Below, piece by piece: positions 10,320-21,751 of a stretch of DNA of 64,000 nucleotides (position 1 is its first letter; each line of letters begins with the position of its first letter). A program made the translations under genes and the position numbers. Source of the DNA: Talinum fruticosum (taxonomy: Eukaryota; Streptophyta; Magnoliopsida; Caryophyllales; Talinaceae); NCBI GenBank assembly GCA_021018815.1, contig JAITYX010000048.1, positions 4,078,501 through 4,142,500 on the forward strand. The letters are read 5' to 3'. The notes beneath the pieces are model-generated. The model was given only the letters and a program-made list of their open reading frames with translations. It did no database searches and had not been told where the DNA came from.

Positions 10320-11520
10320 AAAATAGCAGGATACTTTCCCTCACCTTTTTCTCTTTCAAATTGCCTCACTCTCTTTCCTTCCTGTCATGTGCCATCGTCG
10401 GCGCTCTACCACCCTGCCTCTACCTCCGCCGCCCACCACCAATCTCCTATTGCCTCTCTTATTTATTTTTTTGGTGAGTTGCTTTTGTATAATTAGGGTT
10501 TTTTCTAAATTTCAAAAAAATTATTGTAAAAGAATTCCAATCTCTTCTTGTTGCACTTTAGCAACCTCTTAACTTTTTGTATGATTAAATTTTCAAATCT
10601 TGATTAGTGAAGATAGAAGTATCACTTTTTGATTAATTCTCTTTCTTTGGAGGTAAAAACCCTAAAAGTTCATACTTTTTATTATTTTTCTTGTGCTTGG
10701 TTGCCTTAATGAACTTTAGAGGGTGGAAAATATTATTAGGGCTGATTTATAAAATATTTTTGTGGGTTTTATGATTGAAAGTGGTTGATTTATGCATGCG
10801 TTATAAATTCTAGGAGAACCAAAAAATAACCTGAAATTCGATAAATTTAAAAATTCTCCTGAATTTATATAATAGTCTAAAAATTTCAAAAAATATACAG
10901 TAGATAGATCTATAGGTTATCTACATTTTAGTTTTTGAATTGATTAATTTAGACTTAAATTGAGAGAGTTATTAATTTTCTCCCAAGACTGTGCAATTTT
11001 TGACTGAAACTGACCCATGTGATAAACTTGAGTTTTTATAGTACTTATAATTTTTGGTTGCTGTTGATTATAAAATAAAAGTTGTAGGCAACACTTATAT
11101 CTTTCTATATTGTACTCATTAATTAAAATCCAATATCAGAATTAAAAGTTATGCCCTTTGGAAGTTGAAGTTAAATTCTGTCCAGAAACTGAAAAGTGAA
11201 AAATATGTGTCTTAGTGTTAAATTATTCTTTATAAATTAAAAAATTATTATTAAAAATTATTTTGGTTCTGTAAGATCATATATTGGGATTATTAGTATG
11301 TTTTTAAAACTGATCTTCTTGAATAATGTTGATAATTAATTACGTACATATATATCTTGTGCATAGCAATGCAAAAATAAATTTGTATTAGTGATTTAGT
11401 TGTAACTTTTATTTGTCTCCCCCTTCTCAGGCATGAAAAGAAGATGATTAACCTAAAGCGTTAATATTGCCAATGTCTAATGAAGGATCGACGTGCCCAC
11501 TTTGATGATATTTTGCTATA
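10320..11520 (+). other. Leader-plus-intron-like module inside hAT copy L
   Basis: A pyrimidine-rich leader (10330-10390) is followed by a short frame (10387-10572). GTGAGT at 10474 and a pyrimidine tract ending CTTCTCAG at 11430 bound a possible 957-bp intron. A well-conserved downstream block (11440-11535, atcgacgtgcccactttgatg and following) comes next. The layout resembles the 5' part of a plant gene with a leader intron, possibly captured by the transposon. I cannot recognise a product. A non-coding transcript is equally possible. Confidence 0.35.
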
Positions 11521-11971
11521 TTGGAAATGTGGAATAAAGAGCCTAATTTTATTTTATTTTATTTTTTAGTAAATGATAGATGTTATTGTTACAAGGACTT
11601 TGAATTGGGTTGTGAGGTTTTAAAACTCAGGTTTTTTAGTAATTTGTATTTGATTGTCAAAGCTTCGAATATTTTTTTATTTATGTTTTATATTATTTTC
11701 TTAAGTGTGTATATTGTGATTGTTGAGAAAAAGGAGTCTCAATTAAACTGAAGTTTATATTTTTATAGTAAGTCTATATATAAAGTGTGACTTTGAACCT
11801 AAAACAGGAGTTTAATGGAAGCATATACATAGTGCACTACAAGCCAATGACGAGCCGAGCTCAGGCTTGAACCTTTGATGAGCCGAGATTAGGCTCAAGC
11901 TTTTGGCGAGTCGAGCTCCGAGTCTAGCAGATTCGTGCCCAGCTCGGTTCAAATACACCCGTAATTTAGTG
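11521..11971. other. Right part of hAT copy L and its target site
   Basis: After the module, AT-rich DNA leads to a subterminal block with repeated gagccgagctc motifs (11840-11945) and the terminus. The target-site copy atttagtg occupies 11964-11971. The frame at 11521-11751 has no recognisable product. Confidence 0.4.
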
Positions 11972-12644
11972 CTAATGTCATTGAGTGTCCACTTGTCAAA
12001 CACGCCTCTAATATCCAATCTCAGAAAAATAATTTCAAAATTATGATAATAAATTTAAAAAAATTTAAATAATAAACCATAAGAAGTGAGCTTTTTAATT
12101 CAAAAACTTAGCAAGAAATCACAATAAAAGGGCAATTGAAGATAATATCATAACAAAAGGACAACTATTAATCGAAGGTTATAAAAAGGATAGACCCATA
12201 GCTTTGTGAGTGACAAATTAGTTCGACTAATAAAGTTTCTTAAAATATTATATTAGACTTAGAACTGAATTCTGACTGAACAACACTGTTGCACCTCATT
12301 TGCATCAACTAAACAATACAAAATAAAAGGACTGGATTAAAATATGCCCCATCTACGTAGATAAGATTTAGCATCCTACTAACCTTCTTACATATTACGA
12401 CGATAATGAAAATACAAAAACTTCATGATGATATAAAGAAACTGTAGAAAATATACCACCGGCTTTTTAAATCTAATATTTTTCTCACCTTTTAAAGATA
12501 TGGAACCAACAATTTTTGTGGAACTTTTAAGCTCTTAAATGCGTTGCACTGCCTTGAACCACCAGCAAATGATAATTTCTTTTAATGACGAAGAAAATGA
12601 TGAATATATATAAACCTTTGATGCTAATGACTATAAGTAAAAAT
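11972..12644. repeat. Cluster-specific flank block, copy 2 of 3, plus AT-rich spacer
   Basis: Positions 11972-12352 match 6604-7042 and 23642-23955. Positions 12605-12644 match 437-485. Homology stops exactly where copia coding sequence begins, so the junction at about 12644/12645 is a rearrangement point rather than an LTR end. Confidence 0.6.
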
Positions 12645-15023
12645 CTGACTTGTTTCCCTCCGGTGCATGCGTCACAAACTTTATCTTTTCGAAGACACAG
12701 TTAGGCAAACCCCTAACCAGACCATGAGATGGCAGTTTTTGATAGTATGCATGCTAATATAGCCTAATCTACGATGTCATGTCCAAGAATCATCATGAAG
12801 GGATGCTTTTAAGTAAGATAAATTCTGACTTGGGTCGAAAGAGGAATGATATAGGTATTACCCGATATCTTACTCGAAAGCTTGATCTCTTTGGTAGAGA
12901 CATCGAAATGTAGCAATTGGTCCGAGTGAATCTTACCTCTTGACCTTTATCACCTAGTTGAGAGATGCTTGAGCAGATTATACTTTAATCCTTTGACAAG
13001 GTAGACTGGACTGACCAGATTGCTTCCTTTTCCAATCTTGCCAATTCCAACTATCTTGCCTTTGCTATCATCTCCAAATGTGACTTTTCCTCCTTTATGT
13101 TTTTCCAACTCGGAAAAGAGTTCCGCATCTCCGACATGTGCCGTGAGCATCCACTTGTCAAGGTACTAGTGTCCTTTTGATCTTTTACGAGTGACCTGCA
13201 AAACAGAGAGAATCTAACCCTTCTCACTTCCTCTAACGAACCCAAGTAACATTCCTTACTCGTGGTCCTTTTACGAGGAAGAAGGTGTTTCGGAACCCGA
13301 TTTGAATAACTTTGGGTTTTGTTTGATTCTGAGTCTTCCTCTCGGAGAACCGAGTCTATGTCTCTTTCTTCTTGAAAACCTTTCCTTTTGAAACAGGAGA
13401 AAATGATTTCTTTTTGTAGACAATTCTGGGCTTAGTTCTTCCTTCATTTACGTGAATGGGACCGTGCTCGGCTTTCCTGAACTTTACAGTTCTGGAATCC
13501 TTTTGAACAATTCGAGTAGGAATTGGATTCTTTCTCTTTGTTGAAACCAAGACCTTCTTTTCGAAAAGAGACACATTGTGATCCTAAGAGCATGTCAAGG
13601 TTCTTCGACCTTGAGTAAACTTTAAAACTAGATCTTGAGACTCGGTGAGCTTACGCTTTAGCTCCTCATTTTCTTTCCTGAGTAACTCGGACTCGGTCTC
13701 ATTAGATTGAGTACTAATCTTGAGTTCTCTCGAGTGTGAGTCTCAGCTTTTCTAATTCATTTTTCAAAGAAGTGCTCTCGAAGTGATTAACTCAAGTTGT
13801 TCTTTGAATTGAGAAGAATTAGAATTGGACTTTTCTTCCAAAGTAAAAATATACTTAGCTAAATTGACTTTGGAGAATTTGAGAAAGTAATCAATTACCT
13901 CTTAAGGATTAGTTTCCTCATTGTCCGAATCTAAGTCCGATTCTCCTCCGGCTTCCGAGTCGAGATTGCCATCGGACACTTTGAGTCGTCCGAGTCATCG
14001 TCATCTTCCGATGAGTCCTCATCGCTCCATGTTGCCATCATAGCCTTCTTCTTCTTTCTGTCCCTTTTTCTTTTCGGACGAGTCTTTGACTATGTGGTCT
14101 TTGTTGCCACACTCAAAACATCCGGAATTCTTAGATAAAGATAACTTTGAGGGTGAGGAGTACTTACCTTTTCTGTCCCTCTTGTCTTTCTTGTAGAATT
14201 CTTCCTTTGGCCTTTTATCCCATCTTTTGTGCTTCATTATTCTCTTAAAGCCTCCTGCAATAAGTGCCATGGGATCGTCTTCCGAGTCGGAGGAGCTCAG
14301 ATTTGCTTCTTTGGAATCCGAGGCTTTCGGTGTAATGTTCCTTTTGGTACTGCCCTCAGCATCCTCGTCTTCTAGATGGATTTCGTGAGTGAGAAGCTTC
14401 CCGATGAGCTCGTCCGGCTTTAAGAGTGAGAGGTTCCGAGCCTCCTCTATGGCAGTCACTTTGGGACCTCATCTTTTCTTGGGTAGACTTCGAGTATCTT
14501 TACGCACATTTCCTCGTGGGAAATCTTCTTACCCAGTGATTTGAGATTGTTGGTAATCTCGGTAAATCGAATGAACATCCGAGTGATGTTCTCTTACGGC
14601 TCCATCTTGAAAAGCTCATATTTGTGAAGATACTCGACTTATCTTAGCTTGTCCGACCTGGCTTGTGCCTTCGTAAGTGTTGACAAGGGTGTCCCGCACT
14701 TCTTTTGCTGAATCACAAGCGGACACTCGGTTGTATTCTTCTAAGCTAATGGCGCACATCGGAATGTTCATTGCCTTGAAGTTCTTCCCGAACTTCTCGC
14801 TTCAATTGGAGTGAATTCGGCTTTTGTCTTGGGAATGATTCTGAATTCCTCTGTATTCATTGGAATGTAGTTTCCTTGTTGTATGATTTCCCATACAACT
14901 TCATCATGATCCATGAGGAAACATTCTATAAGTTTCTTCCGAGTGCCCGAAGTTTGATCCTTTGAATTTTGGTGGTCTGCTGGAAGATCTTCCTTTGTCG
15001 AACTCTCCGTTGTTCCGAGCCAT
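12645..15023 (-). pseudogene. copia gag-protease-integrase remnant
   Basis: Gag starts at the ATG at 15021-15023 (MARNNGEF). A gag C-terminal piece (14019-14459) has a zinc knuckle with C114, C117 and H122, but the fourth ligand is Ser (S127) instead of Cys. Lys-rich stretches follow. The protease region (13051-13245) shows SGCSRHM, the usual copia motif with the active-site Asp lost, followed by FGDDSKGK (13060-13075). The integrase zinc-binding start is recognisable near 12650-12690 (VCDAC, GKQ). Stops and frameshifts separate the pieces, so it cannot be functional. Confidence 0.85.
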
Positions 15024-15068
15024 TTGATCTTTAGACCTTTGGATGGTAAGATCCTTTCCGAAAGGCTA

Positions 15069-15080
15069 GGCTCGATACCA
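15069..15080 (-). other. copia primer-binding site
   Basis: Minus-strand TGGTATCGAGCC lies two bases inside the LTR end. It matches the initiator-Met tRNA primer site used by copia elements (TGGTATCAGAGC) with a one-base loss. This fixes the LTR boundary and the element's orientation. Confidence 0.75.
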
Positions 15081-15082
15081 AT

Positions 15083-16676
15083 TGAAGGTTTGCTCGGGGA
15101 GAGTCCGAGTCATCCTAGAGGGGGTGAATAGGGTGATGGAAGTTTTTCCTGGAAACTTTAGCTCTTTTGTCAAAGACAAGAAAAAACAGGTTACGAGTCT
15201 ATCGGCAGGGTCGGAAAAGTTTGGACTCAAAAATACTATCACGAATGGATAAGCGGGATAAGCAAGAGCTGTAAAACTGTCTAAGTCTAAAATGAACTCG
15301 GAAAGATAACACTTAGAGATTACATGGAAACCTCCTGGGGCAGAAAACCACGGACCGTGCTAGTCCAAGCACGAAGTCAAATCCACTATTTTGAGTCCAC
15401 AAAATACCGTGAATTGACTAAACCCGAGCTGCTCCCTTAGACAACTCTATACAAGTTTTCCTAGACTCGAAATTCCCTAATCTGATCTAGTACTTCCTAG
15501 CTGAGATAACCCTTACGAGTTAGGGACAATTAAGCTGAGTTAACCCTTACAACTTCGTCAAAGGACCTTACAGAGAAAGTAAGAAAGAGTTTGTAATTGA
15601 GTACAAGACCTTACAACTCGAAAGTAATGAATTACAGAATAGGAGTTGTAAGTAGAAGATTGAGAGTAAATACAATGACTTTGCTCAAGTATGTATATTA
15701 ACGATAATTTCGGCAATCTTCAAGTCTTGTGAGGTGGCTTCTATTTATAAATGACCAGGCAGAGTAGCCGTTATCTTCATCTGCTGACTAAGAGTCCTTT
15801 GTGACCGTTGACGAAGCTTTACGAGTCACTCAGAAATTATCCGTTGTAATGTGAACGTTGGACAACGATTTAACTCTCTTGAAAGTCCCAAAACCACTTG
15901 GTGGTGTCTTTAAAGATAAGGTGGAAACCACCGTTAAGCTTGGCGTTCCAGTTTTCCAAATTTGGAAACAGAGCAGCTCCGACACAATCTTCCGGGACTC
16001 GGAGCAGAGAAGGTGAAAAGTCATGTCTGCTGGTGATTTGACGTTCTAAAGCCGATTACTTTTGTAGTTGGAAAAGCGTATCCTCGTTTGAATAACCTAC
16101 AAAAGTAAATCAATTTTGGTTCTCAAAGTATAAAATACTTTGGTCCAAGATTAGACACAAATAATAAAATAATTATGATAATTAAACAGACTAATTATCT
16201 CGAGTCGAAATGAAATGGAATTTTCTGAGTCTAATATCCATATAGCTCAAAATTCCATTTGACTTAGTCTAAGCAAACAATCAAGTTATATAAAGAATAT
16301 CGAGTGAAGTAACTTGATATAGACTAAGCATGAAACAGACTAGAAATACCGACTATAACAACATAGAACTTATAACCAAAAGTCAGATCTGAGTGAGGAA
16401 AGATGAAATACTAGTCTATTCATTATGCGATAAATTTGAATGATGAGGAACTCGGAACCGAGTGCGATATGCATATCAATTTTCCGAGTCACTCTAGGAT
16501 AAGCAAGAAATACACGAAGTAAAAGTCTGTATCACTTGGATAAGATACCATATCACTCAAAAAGTTTCTAGCAAATAGAGAATGCCTTGGAATCAAAACT
16601 CTATAAGTACGAGATTATTATACCTGATTCCTTTTATACAACTCGGAAAAGTATTGAGCGAGTGTCTAAGTCTTCA
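15083..16676 (-). repeat. copia 5' LTR (about 1.59 kb)
   Basis: Bounded by the inverted pair TGAAG (15083) and CTTCA (16672-16676), next to the primer site on the left. The LTR is long for copia, though such lengths occur in SIRE/Maximus-type clades. No second copy is present in the window, so age cannot be estimated. Confidence 0.7.
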
Positions 16677-17864
16677 ACTTATAGAAATTAAAATATTTAA
16701 ATATATTGATGAGACAATATACAACATCATAATCATGTTTATGAGAAATTTTATAACCACTTAAATACTGTCCTTTGGGGTTGTTGTCATGGCATGATAA
16801 TGAATTGAAATATGAAAAAAAGAAAAATATTATAATTCAAGTAGTATTAAAAGATATAATAGCTTCGAATTAAAACAATATAGAATTTGAGTTAAAATAA
16901 ATAATTTTTACATACAAAGAGATTTCATCCCAACAATAGCCAAGCTTATACAAGCTAATTGCAAACGAGCCGAATGAACGAGTTGACGAGCCAAGCAAAT
17001 GAGCTGAACGAGTCGAACAAACGAGCCTAAACAAGCTGAGCAAGTAGGCTAGTCAAATGAGCCTAAACAAATTGAAACAAATGAGCTAAAGTTTATGGAG
17101 ATTAGTATGTGAAGAATTTTTTTATCACCGATCTAGAAAATAATTAAATTTTTTTACTTTAGCATAGTTATTTTGATTTATATTTCTTAAGTAAAGCATT
17201 CGGTTGTACATAATCTATTAAAACTTTTATTTACCGATTAATAACATTTACATAGATAAAAATCGAGAAACAAGATAGATCAAATGTTGATAATGAATAT
17301 ATGATTCACATTAATTTAGTTTACTTTTCGTACAAATAAGAAAAATATAAAATAAATATAGTTGATGTAAATTGAAGAATTAAGAATTTTAATAGTTAAT
17401 AACTTTAGATTTTTGTATATAGAATTTTCAATTGGTTATGCTTGATAATAAGAGAAATTGAACATAAACATGTAATACATTATTTTCGAATGACTTAACT
17501 TGATTTGAAAATTAATGATAATTTATTTTTGAATGATTTTAACAGATGCTAGAATAAATTATTAGCCACCATTATAGTAGCTAAAGGACATCATCAACAT
17601 GTACATTTTATAATATTTGGTGAACGATATGGTTTAATAAAAACAACTATATGTAAAATATAGCGAAAGTGTTTTCGAATGATCCATAAGGCTTTAGGTG
17701 AATTTTTAGCTACTTTTACTTTTGATTTGGACAATTAGCCTAAAATAAAACTATTGTTGTCATCACCCCTAGTTTCAACTACACCTTTTGTCTTTCATTA
17801 GTTGGTACTTTTGAGCTTGAACCCAAAAGGTCTCTATTACTCATATCACATAATGCTTTACCAA

Positions 17865-17976
17865 GTAAAGCCTCGATCTAGTGATCAAGACTAAGAGGTC
17901 CAGGGTACATTAGTTACCATGTTCGATTTTCCCTTTCCCCCATTGTGTTGCATTCCTTTATGACTCATCCGGATTA
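17865..17976 (+). mobile_element. Possible SINE, second copy
   Basis: Counterpart of 9488-9611, with the same A-box-like, B-box-like and A-run layout and a shorter tail. It is a by-product of the segment duplication, not an independent insertion. Confidence 0.35.
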
Positions 17977-18528
17977 AAAAAATATATCATAGAGATCTTA
18001 AACAATTCCTAATAAGAATAGACTTGGTTTTCTTTGCCAAATGCAAAAGGTCAATTAAAATCTCTATTACTCAAAATTTCAATTCCCCTTTATGTTTAAA
18101 TTGGCACCACTGTCTATTTTAATAAAACAAATATAAGTTTTGAAAGGATTTTTCAGCTACTTTTCACCTCTTAGACGTAAAAACAAGTTGGAATAAACTA
18201 TAACGAGTTGGAAGAAATTTTATAATTGTATAATTCGATAATTTTAATTTTACAGTATAGTTGTAATATTCTTATTTTGTTAATATTGATAAATGATTAC
18301 TTATATACATAAAAAAAATGTTATGTATGTAAGAATTTTTTTTATTTCATATTTTCTTTTGAATCAAAATTTAAATATTATTTTTTATACTAATATAAAT
18401 TATGTGAATAATAAATCATTAGTGATAATTAGAAACAATTGATCATCGATATGATTAACATTGATGAACAAATTATATGAATAATAATTATTTTATTTAA
18501 TCATAATAAATAGATTAGATTAAAATTG

Positions 18529-18530
<2 letters not shown>

Positions 18531-18582
<52 letters not shown>
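18531..18582. repeat. (AT)n microsatellite
   Basis: About 26 AT units, the counterpart of the tract at 10157-10223. The length difference shows slippage since duplication. Confidence 0.95.
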
Positions 18583-18586
<4 letters not shown>

Positions 18587-18869
18587 TTTTGATATGATTG
18601 CCTAAAAATCAGCATATATATAATTTTCTTATTTTATATATATATATTATTTAAAAATGAACATGTACATTTTTTTAAAAAAAATAGCAGGATACTTTCC
18701 CTCCCCTTTTTCTCTTTCAAATTGCCTCACTCTCTCTCCTTCCCGCCACGTCCATCGTCAACACTCTACCACCCCGCCTCTACCTCCACCGCCCACCACC
18801 AATCTCCTATTGCCTCTCTTATTTATTTTTTTGGTGAGTTGCTCTTGCATAATTAGGGTTTTTTCTAAA

Positions 18870-19202
18870 TGAGCAAACCCGACCCAAGTAAGTTTTTATT
18901 TACCCCCTACCCGATTCATGAGCAAACCCGACCCAAGTAAGTTCCATGTTTTTGCAACCGCCTCATGTTTAGGATTTTATTTACCCCTAACTTTCATTTC
19001 TAGACCAGGAAAAAATGACCTAAAACCTGAAGGAAGACCTAGACCAACTAGACCAACACCCGATCCGAGCACCCGAAATCCCTAACTTGAAGTTGATCCG
19101 AAATCAAAATTGACCCTACTCGAACTCGAACAAAATGTGTTACTATTTACAAGAAAAGTTTATTAGACAAAAATAGAGGAAATTATACGTTGACCCTACT
19201 GA
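18870..19202. repeat. Upstream mosaic block of the GLP2 unit
   Basis: Starts with two direct copies of gagcaaacccgacccaagta (18870 and 18921, 51 bp apart), then a segment matching 3389-3575. The minisatellite that precedes GLP1 is reduced here to about 100 bp (19195-19300). Confidence 0.6.
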
Positions 19203-19928
19203 ACCCGAAACCGAACCGGACCCGAACAAGATCGACCCGAAGTTAACCCGAATCGAACTAACCCGAATCAAACCCGAACCGAATTACTCGATTGTCGGTA
19301 TAAGTACGCCTCACTCCAATGAACTCTTTAACAATTATACGTTCACAATTAACATGAAACTAATTTTTATGGAAATTAACTTTATAAAAAGTTTAGTTAC
19401 CAAATGTCGTATAATTAAAGAAAGTTTACTAAAATTTTAGAAAAAGCTTACCAAAAAGCTATACCAAACACAGCCAAGGTCCTAACCTACCCAACATACG
19501 CTAGCGAATTGAGATGGTCGATTACATCGAGAAAGCTCACCCAAGCCAACTTTTATAAGTCATGAGCTAATCTAATTGGCCTAATTAATCACCTATTTTC
19601 ATGGGATTAACCCAACTAGACCACAACCCTCAAACTTAGCTCGGGTTCGGCTATTTTCATGTCAAAGATGGGCCAACTCCTGCTATATTAAATTTGTTTG
19701 ACGACTTCTTTTTTATAGTTTAGATTAATGGGACATCTGATCCTCAACATTTTTTAGTTGTCCATTGTAATTTTTTTTTTTCTAGTGAAATTAATGATCT
19801 TCAGATTGAATAAAGTAATAATTGATTAACAATTTAAATACTACTCTCACTTTAGCACTAAAATGGCAGAAGTTAATTGGATCCTAGTAAGTAGTAGCAT
19901 GTAAGATAGAGAAAAGACCATTTATAAT
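19203..19928. repeat. GLP2 upstream duplicate of 4885-5608
   Basis: Nearly base-for-base copy of GLP1 upstream DNA, including the CACTA-like end (ctagtg at 19782-19787). Only scattered changes and small indels are visible. Confidence 0.85.
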
Positions 19929-20072
19929 TGTCAAAAGTCAGCTCATTATTATACGGACAAGTTGACCGTCATAAGCCAAATTCCGCCAACCCTTCATGAA
20001 CAAGACCAAGTTTAACACCGAAAGAAGTTTCCCTCCCAAAGCCCATGCTTCTTTGAAACCCCTCTATAAATA
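19929..20072 (+). promoter_or_regulatory. GLP2 core promoter
   Basis: TATAAATA at 20065-20072 and the same two W-box cores as GLP1, at the same spacing. Leader and promoter are practically identical to GLP1, so the two genes probably share regulation unless distal elements differ. Confidence 0.7.
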
Positions 20073-20177
20073 GGACAACTGATGCCCGCAAGAGAAGCAC
20101 AACACCGAAAGAAGATAGACAATCAACAACTCCTGCAGCTTTTGCACATCCATTTTTCACTCTCCCTCTCCTCAAAG

Positions 20178-20804
20178 ATGAATATTGCAGTTTTCTTCAC
20201 CTTCTCCCTCCTTGCTTCTCTCTCCTATGCCATTGAGGCCGACTACTGTGTGGCTGATTACAACCTTCCCAGGGGACCAGCCGGTTATTCTTGCAAGGAC
20301 CCTGCTAAGGTCACAGTGGATGACTTTATTTACACAGGCTTCCGTGTTGGCGGACCTACCGACAACATTTTCGGAAATTCTGTCAACTTAGCATTTTCTA
20401 ATGTGTTTCCTGGTATAAATGGCCTCGGTATTTCCATGGCAAGGTTAGACTTTGCTGTTGGTGGTGTTATACCCATGCATGCCCACAGAACATCAGAGAT
20501 CTTTATTGTGGCAACAGGTAGTATTATAGCCGGCTTCATTGACACAAACAACACCGCATACTACAAAACGTTAGAAGTGGGAGATGTCATGGTCTTCCCA
20601 GATAACATGTTGCATTTCCAAGTCAATGTTGGTAAAACTCCCGCTCTTGCATTTGTTGCGTTGAACAGTGCAAACCCCGGCATTCAACTGACTGACACTG
20701 CTCTTTTTGCTGGCAATCTCCCCGCTGAGCTTGCCGAGAAAACCATGCTTCTGGACCGTGCACAAGTGAGGAAGCTAAGGAGGGCCTTCGGTAACACCAA
20801 TTGA
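20178..20804 (+). CDS. Germin-like protein, ABP19/ABP20 type (GLP2)
   Basis: Second tandem copy, 208 residues, same signal peptide, disulfide cysteines (C24, C39), cupin ligands (H101, H103, E107, H146) and N124 glycosylation site as GLP1. I count 10 nucleotide differences from GLP1 over 627 bp. Three alter residues: D21A just after the signal peptide, K113T at the end of cupin box 1, and E195A near the C-terminus. No difference disrupts the fold or metal ligands. The start was chosen as for GLP1, since an in-frame ATG at 20082 lies too close to the TATA box. The frame and leader are clean, so the gene is presumably expressed. It is likely a secreted wall protein; its ligand and enzyme activity are unknown. 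Confidence 0.95.
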   Translation: MNIAVFFTFSLLASLSYAIEADYCVADYNLPRGPAGYSCKDPAKVTVDDFIYTGFRVGGPTDNIFGNSVNLAFSNVFPGINGLGISMARLDFAVGGVIPMHAHRTSEIFIVATGSIIAGFIDTNNTAYYKTLEVGDVMVFPDNMLHFQVNVGKTPALAFVALNSANPGIQLTDTALFAGNLPAELAEKTMLLDRAQVRKLRRAFGNTN

Positions 20805-21486
20805 TATACGTGTTGTATTACTTTTTTGAACTAATGATTTGTTCGTTATTTCATGTACCTTCCATTCATGTGATTTACTGCTTGTTTTAGTTGAATAAGA
20901 GAGGAAGAGAATAAATTCTCTGTATTCAAACTTTAACTAACTGAGTTTATTTTAAATTATATATAATGTCTATCCTACCGTAGCTATTATAAGTTGTTAT
21001 AAGTTGTTTATATCATAATTAAATTTTAATTTAATGTATGTACGTACTCAAAATTATTTACTAGTATATGTTTGGTATCATAATTGCTCGCATTTTTTTT
21101 GGGATAAGCTAAATAATTATATTAATATCTCGAAATGAGGCAAAAGTCAAATACTTTCAATTGAATTAACCAATTTATTTTTCAATTTGAAAATATCATA
21201 AAATTATTGTCTCAAGTCAATTAAATTAAAACCAATTAATCAATTGACATGAATTACTAACTTTATATCATGACGAATTGTTTTTATATTGAATTAAAAT
21301 GTTAAATTGTTAAAATAAAATTAACCAATGATGATGCGCCATTTACCAATCTCCTAACAAAGCACTTACTTTTAAGTATATCCATATAATGAACCATTTC
21401 TTATATAAAAAATATATAAATGTTTTATAAGTTGTTTATATCATCAATGATTTTTATGTAATGTTTACACTTAAAGTTATTTAGTA
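20805..21486 (+). other. GLP2 3' UTR and flank, with polyadenylation signal
   Basis: AATAAA at 20910-20915 lies 106 bp after the stop codon, in the near-upstream position expected for plant poly(A) sites. The following AT-rich 500 bp matches the ghost flank at 3703-4310, then continues to 21486 without a counterpart there. Confidence 0.7.
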
Positions 21487-21514
21487 CTAGTAATAATGTC
21501 ATGCTTCGCATGGA
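21487..21514 (-). mobile_element. Helitron-like 3' end
   Basis: On the minus strand a CATGC-GAA-GCATG hairpin is followed nine bases later by CTAG and then T. This is the hallmark of a Helitron 3' end inserted at an A/T site. The element would extend rightwards; its 5' TC end was not located. The pattern is short, so chance is possible. Confidence 0.4.
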
Positions 21515-21751
21515 CTCTTATAATTTTTAGGTTTTATAAATTTTTAAATTATTAAAATATTTAATTTTAATAAACACCTACACATTTAGGTCCCTTGTTA
21601 CTGATAACAAAAAAAAAGACTAACTTGATTAATTCATAAAAAAGTTATTGCAATGGTAATATTTCTTTTATCGAACAATGATATTTATTTTTCCTTTGTT
21701 TATGAAAAATATTTAGTGACTTTAAAACTAAATGTTAACTATTATTTGGTG

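Larger units (their letters stand above)
8564..11963. mobile_element. hAT-family non-autonomous element, copy L, left end missing
   Basis: This is a second copy of the element whose complete form is 21752-23633. It ends in cacccgta followed by atttagtg (11964-11971), the same target site, with one change, as the 8-bp duplication flanking the complete copy. Insertion therefore preceded duplication of the unit. The true left end (taggggtg) is missing; homology starts within the subterminal gagccgaa/gagcctaa repeats at 8565. About 1.48 kb (8741-10225) has no counterpart in copy R but is present in copy M. No transposase is encoded. Confidence 0.6.
12645..16676 (-). mobile_element. Truncated Ty1/copia retrotransposon (5' half)
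   Basis: Element on the minus strand retaining the 5' LTR, primer-binding site, gag, protease and the start of integrase. Reverse transcriptase, RNase H and 3' LTR are absent. The LTR end at 16676 abuts sequence homologous to 8315, while the broken end at 12645 abuts a different flank block, so no target duplication is present. The copia sits at the seam between two germin-cluster units. Confidence 0.85.
16677..18869. repeat. Duplicated segment M (matches 8315-10510)
   Basis: Colinear copy of 8315-10510. It contains the end of the arm-A repeat, hAT subterminal repeats, the 1.48-kb block, the SINE-like unit, an (AT)n tract and the pyrimidine-rich leader. It stops abruptly at 18869 shortly after the splice-donor-like site, where a gagcaaacccgacccaa repeat begins. 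The right end of the hAT element is therefore missing from this copy. The frame at 18657-18872 covers the leader and is not a convincing gene. Confidence 0.75.

Noticed and set aside
10387..10572. Short plus-strand frame after the pyrimidine-rich leader (also 18657-18872 and 22119-22436)
   Set aside because: The reading is not conserved among the three copies and it runs through the splice-donor-like site. Kept only as part of a possible leader.
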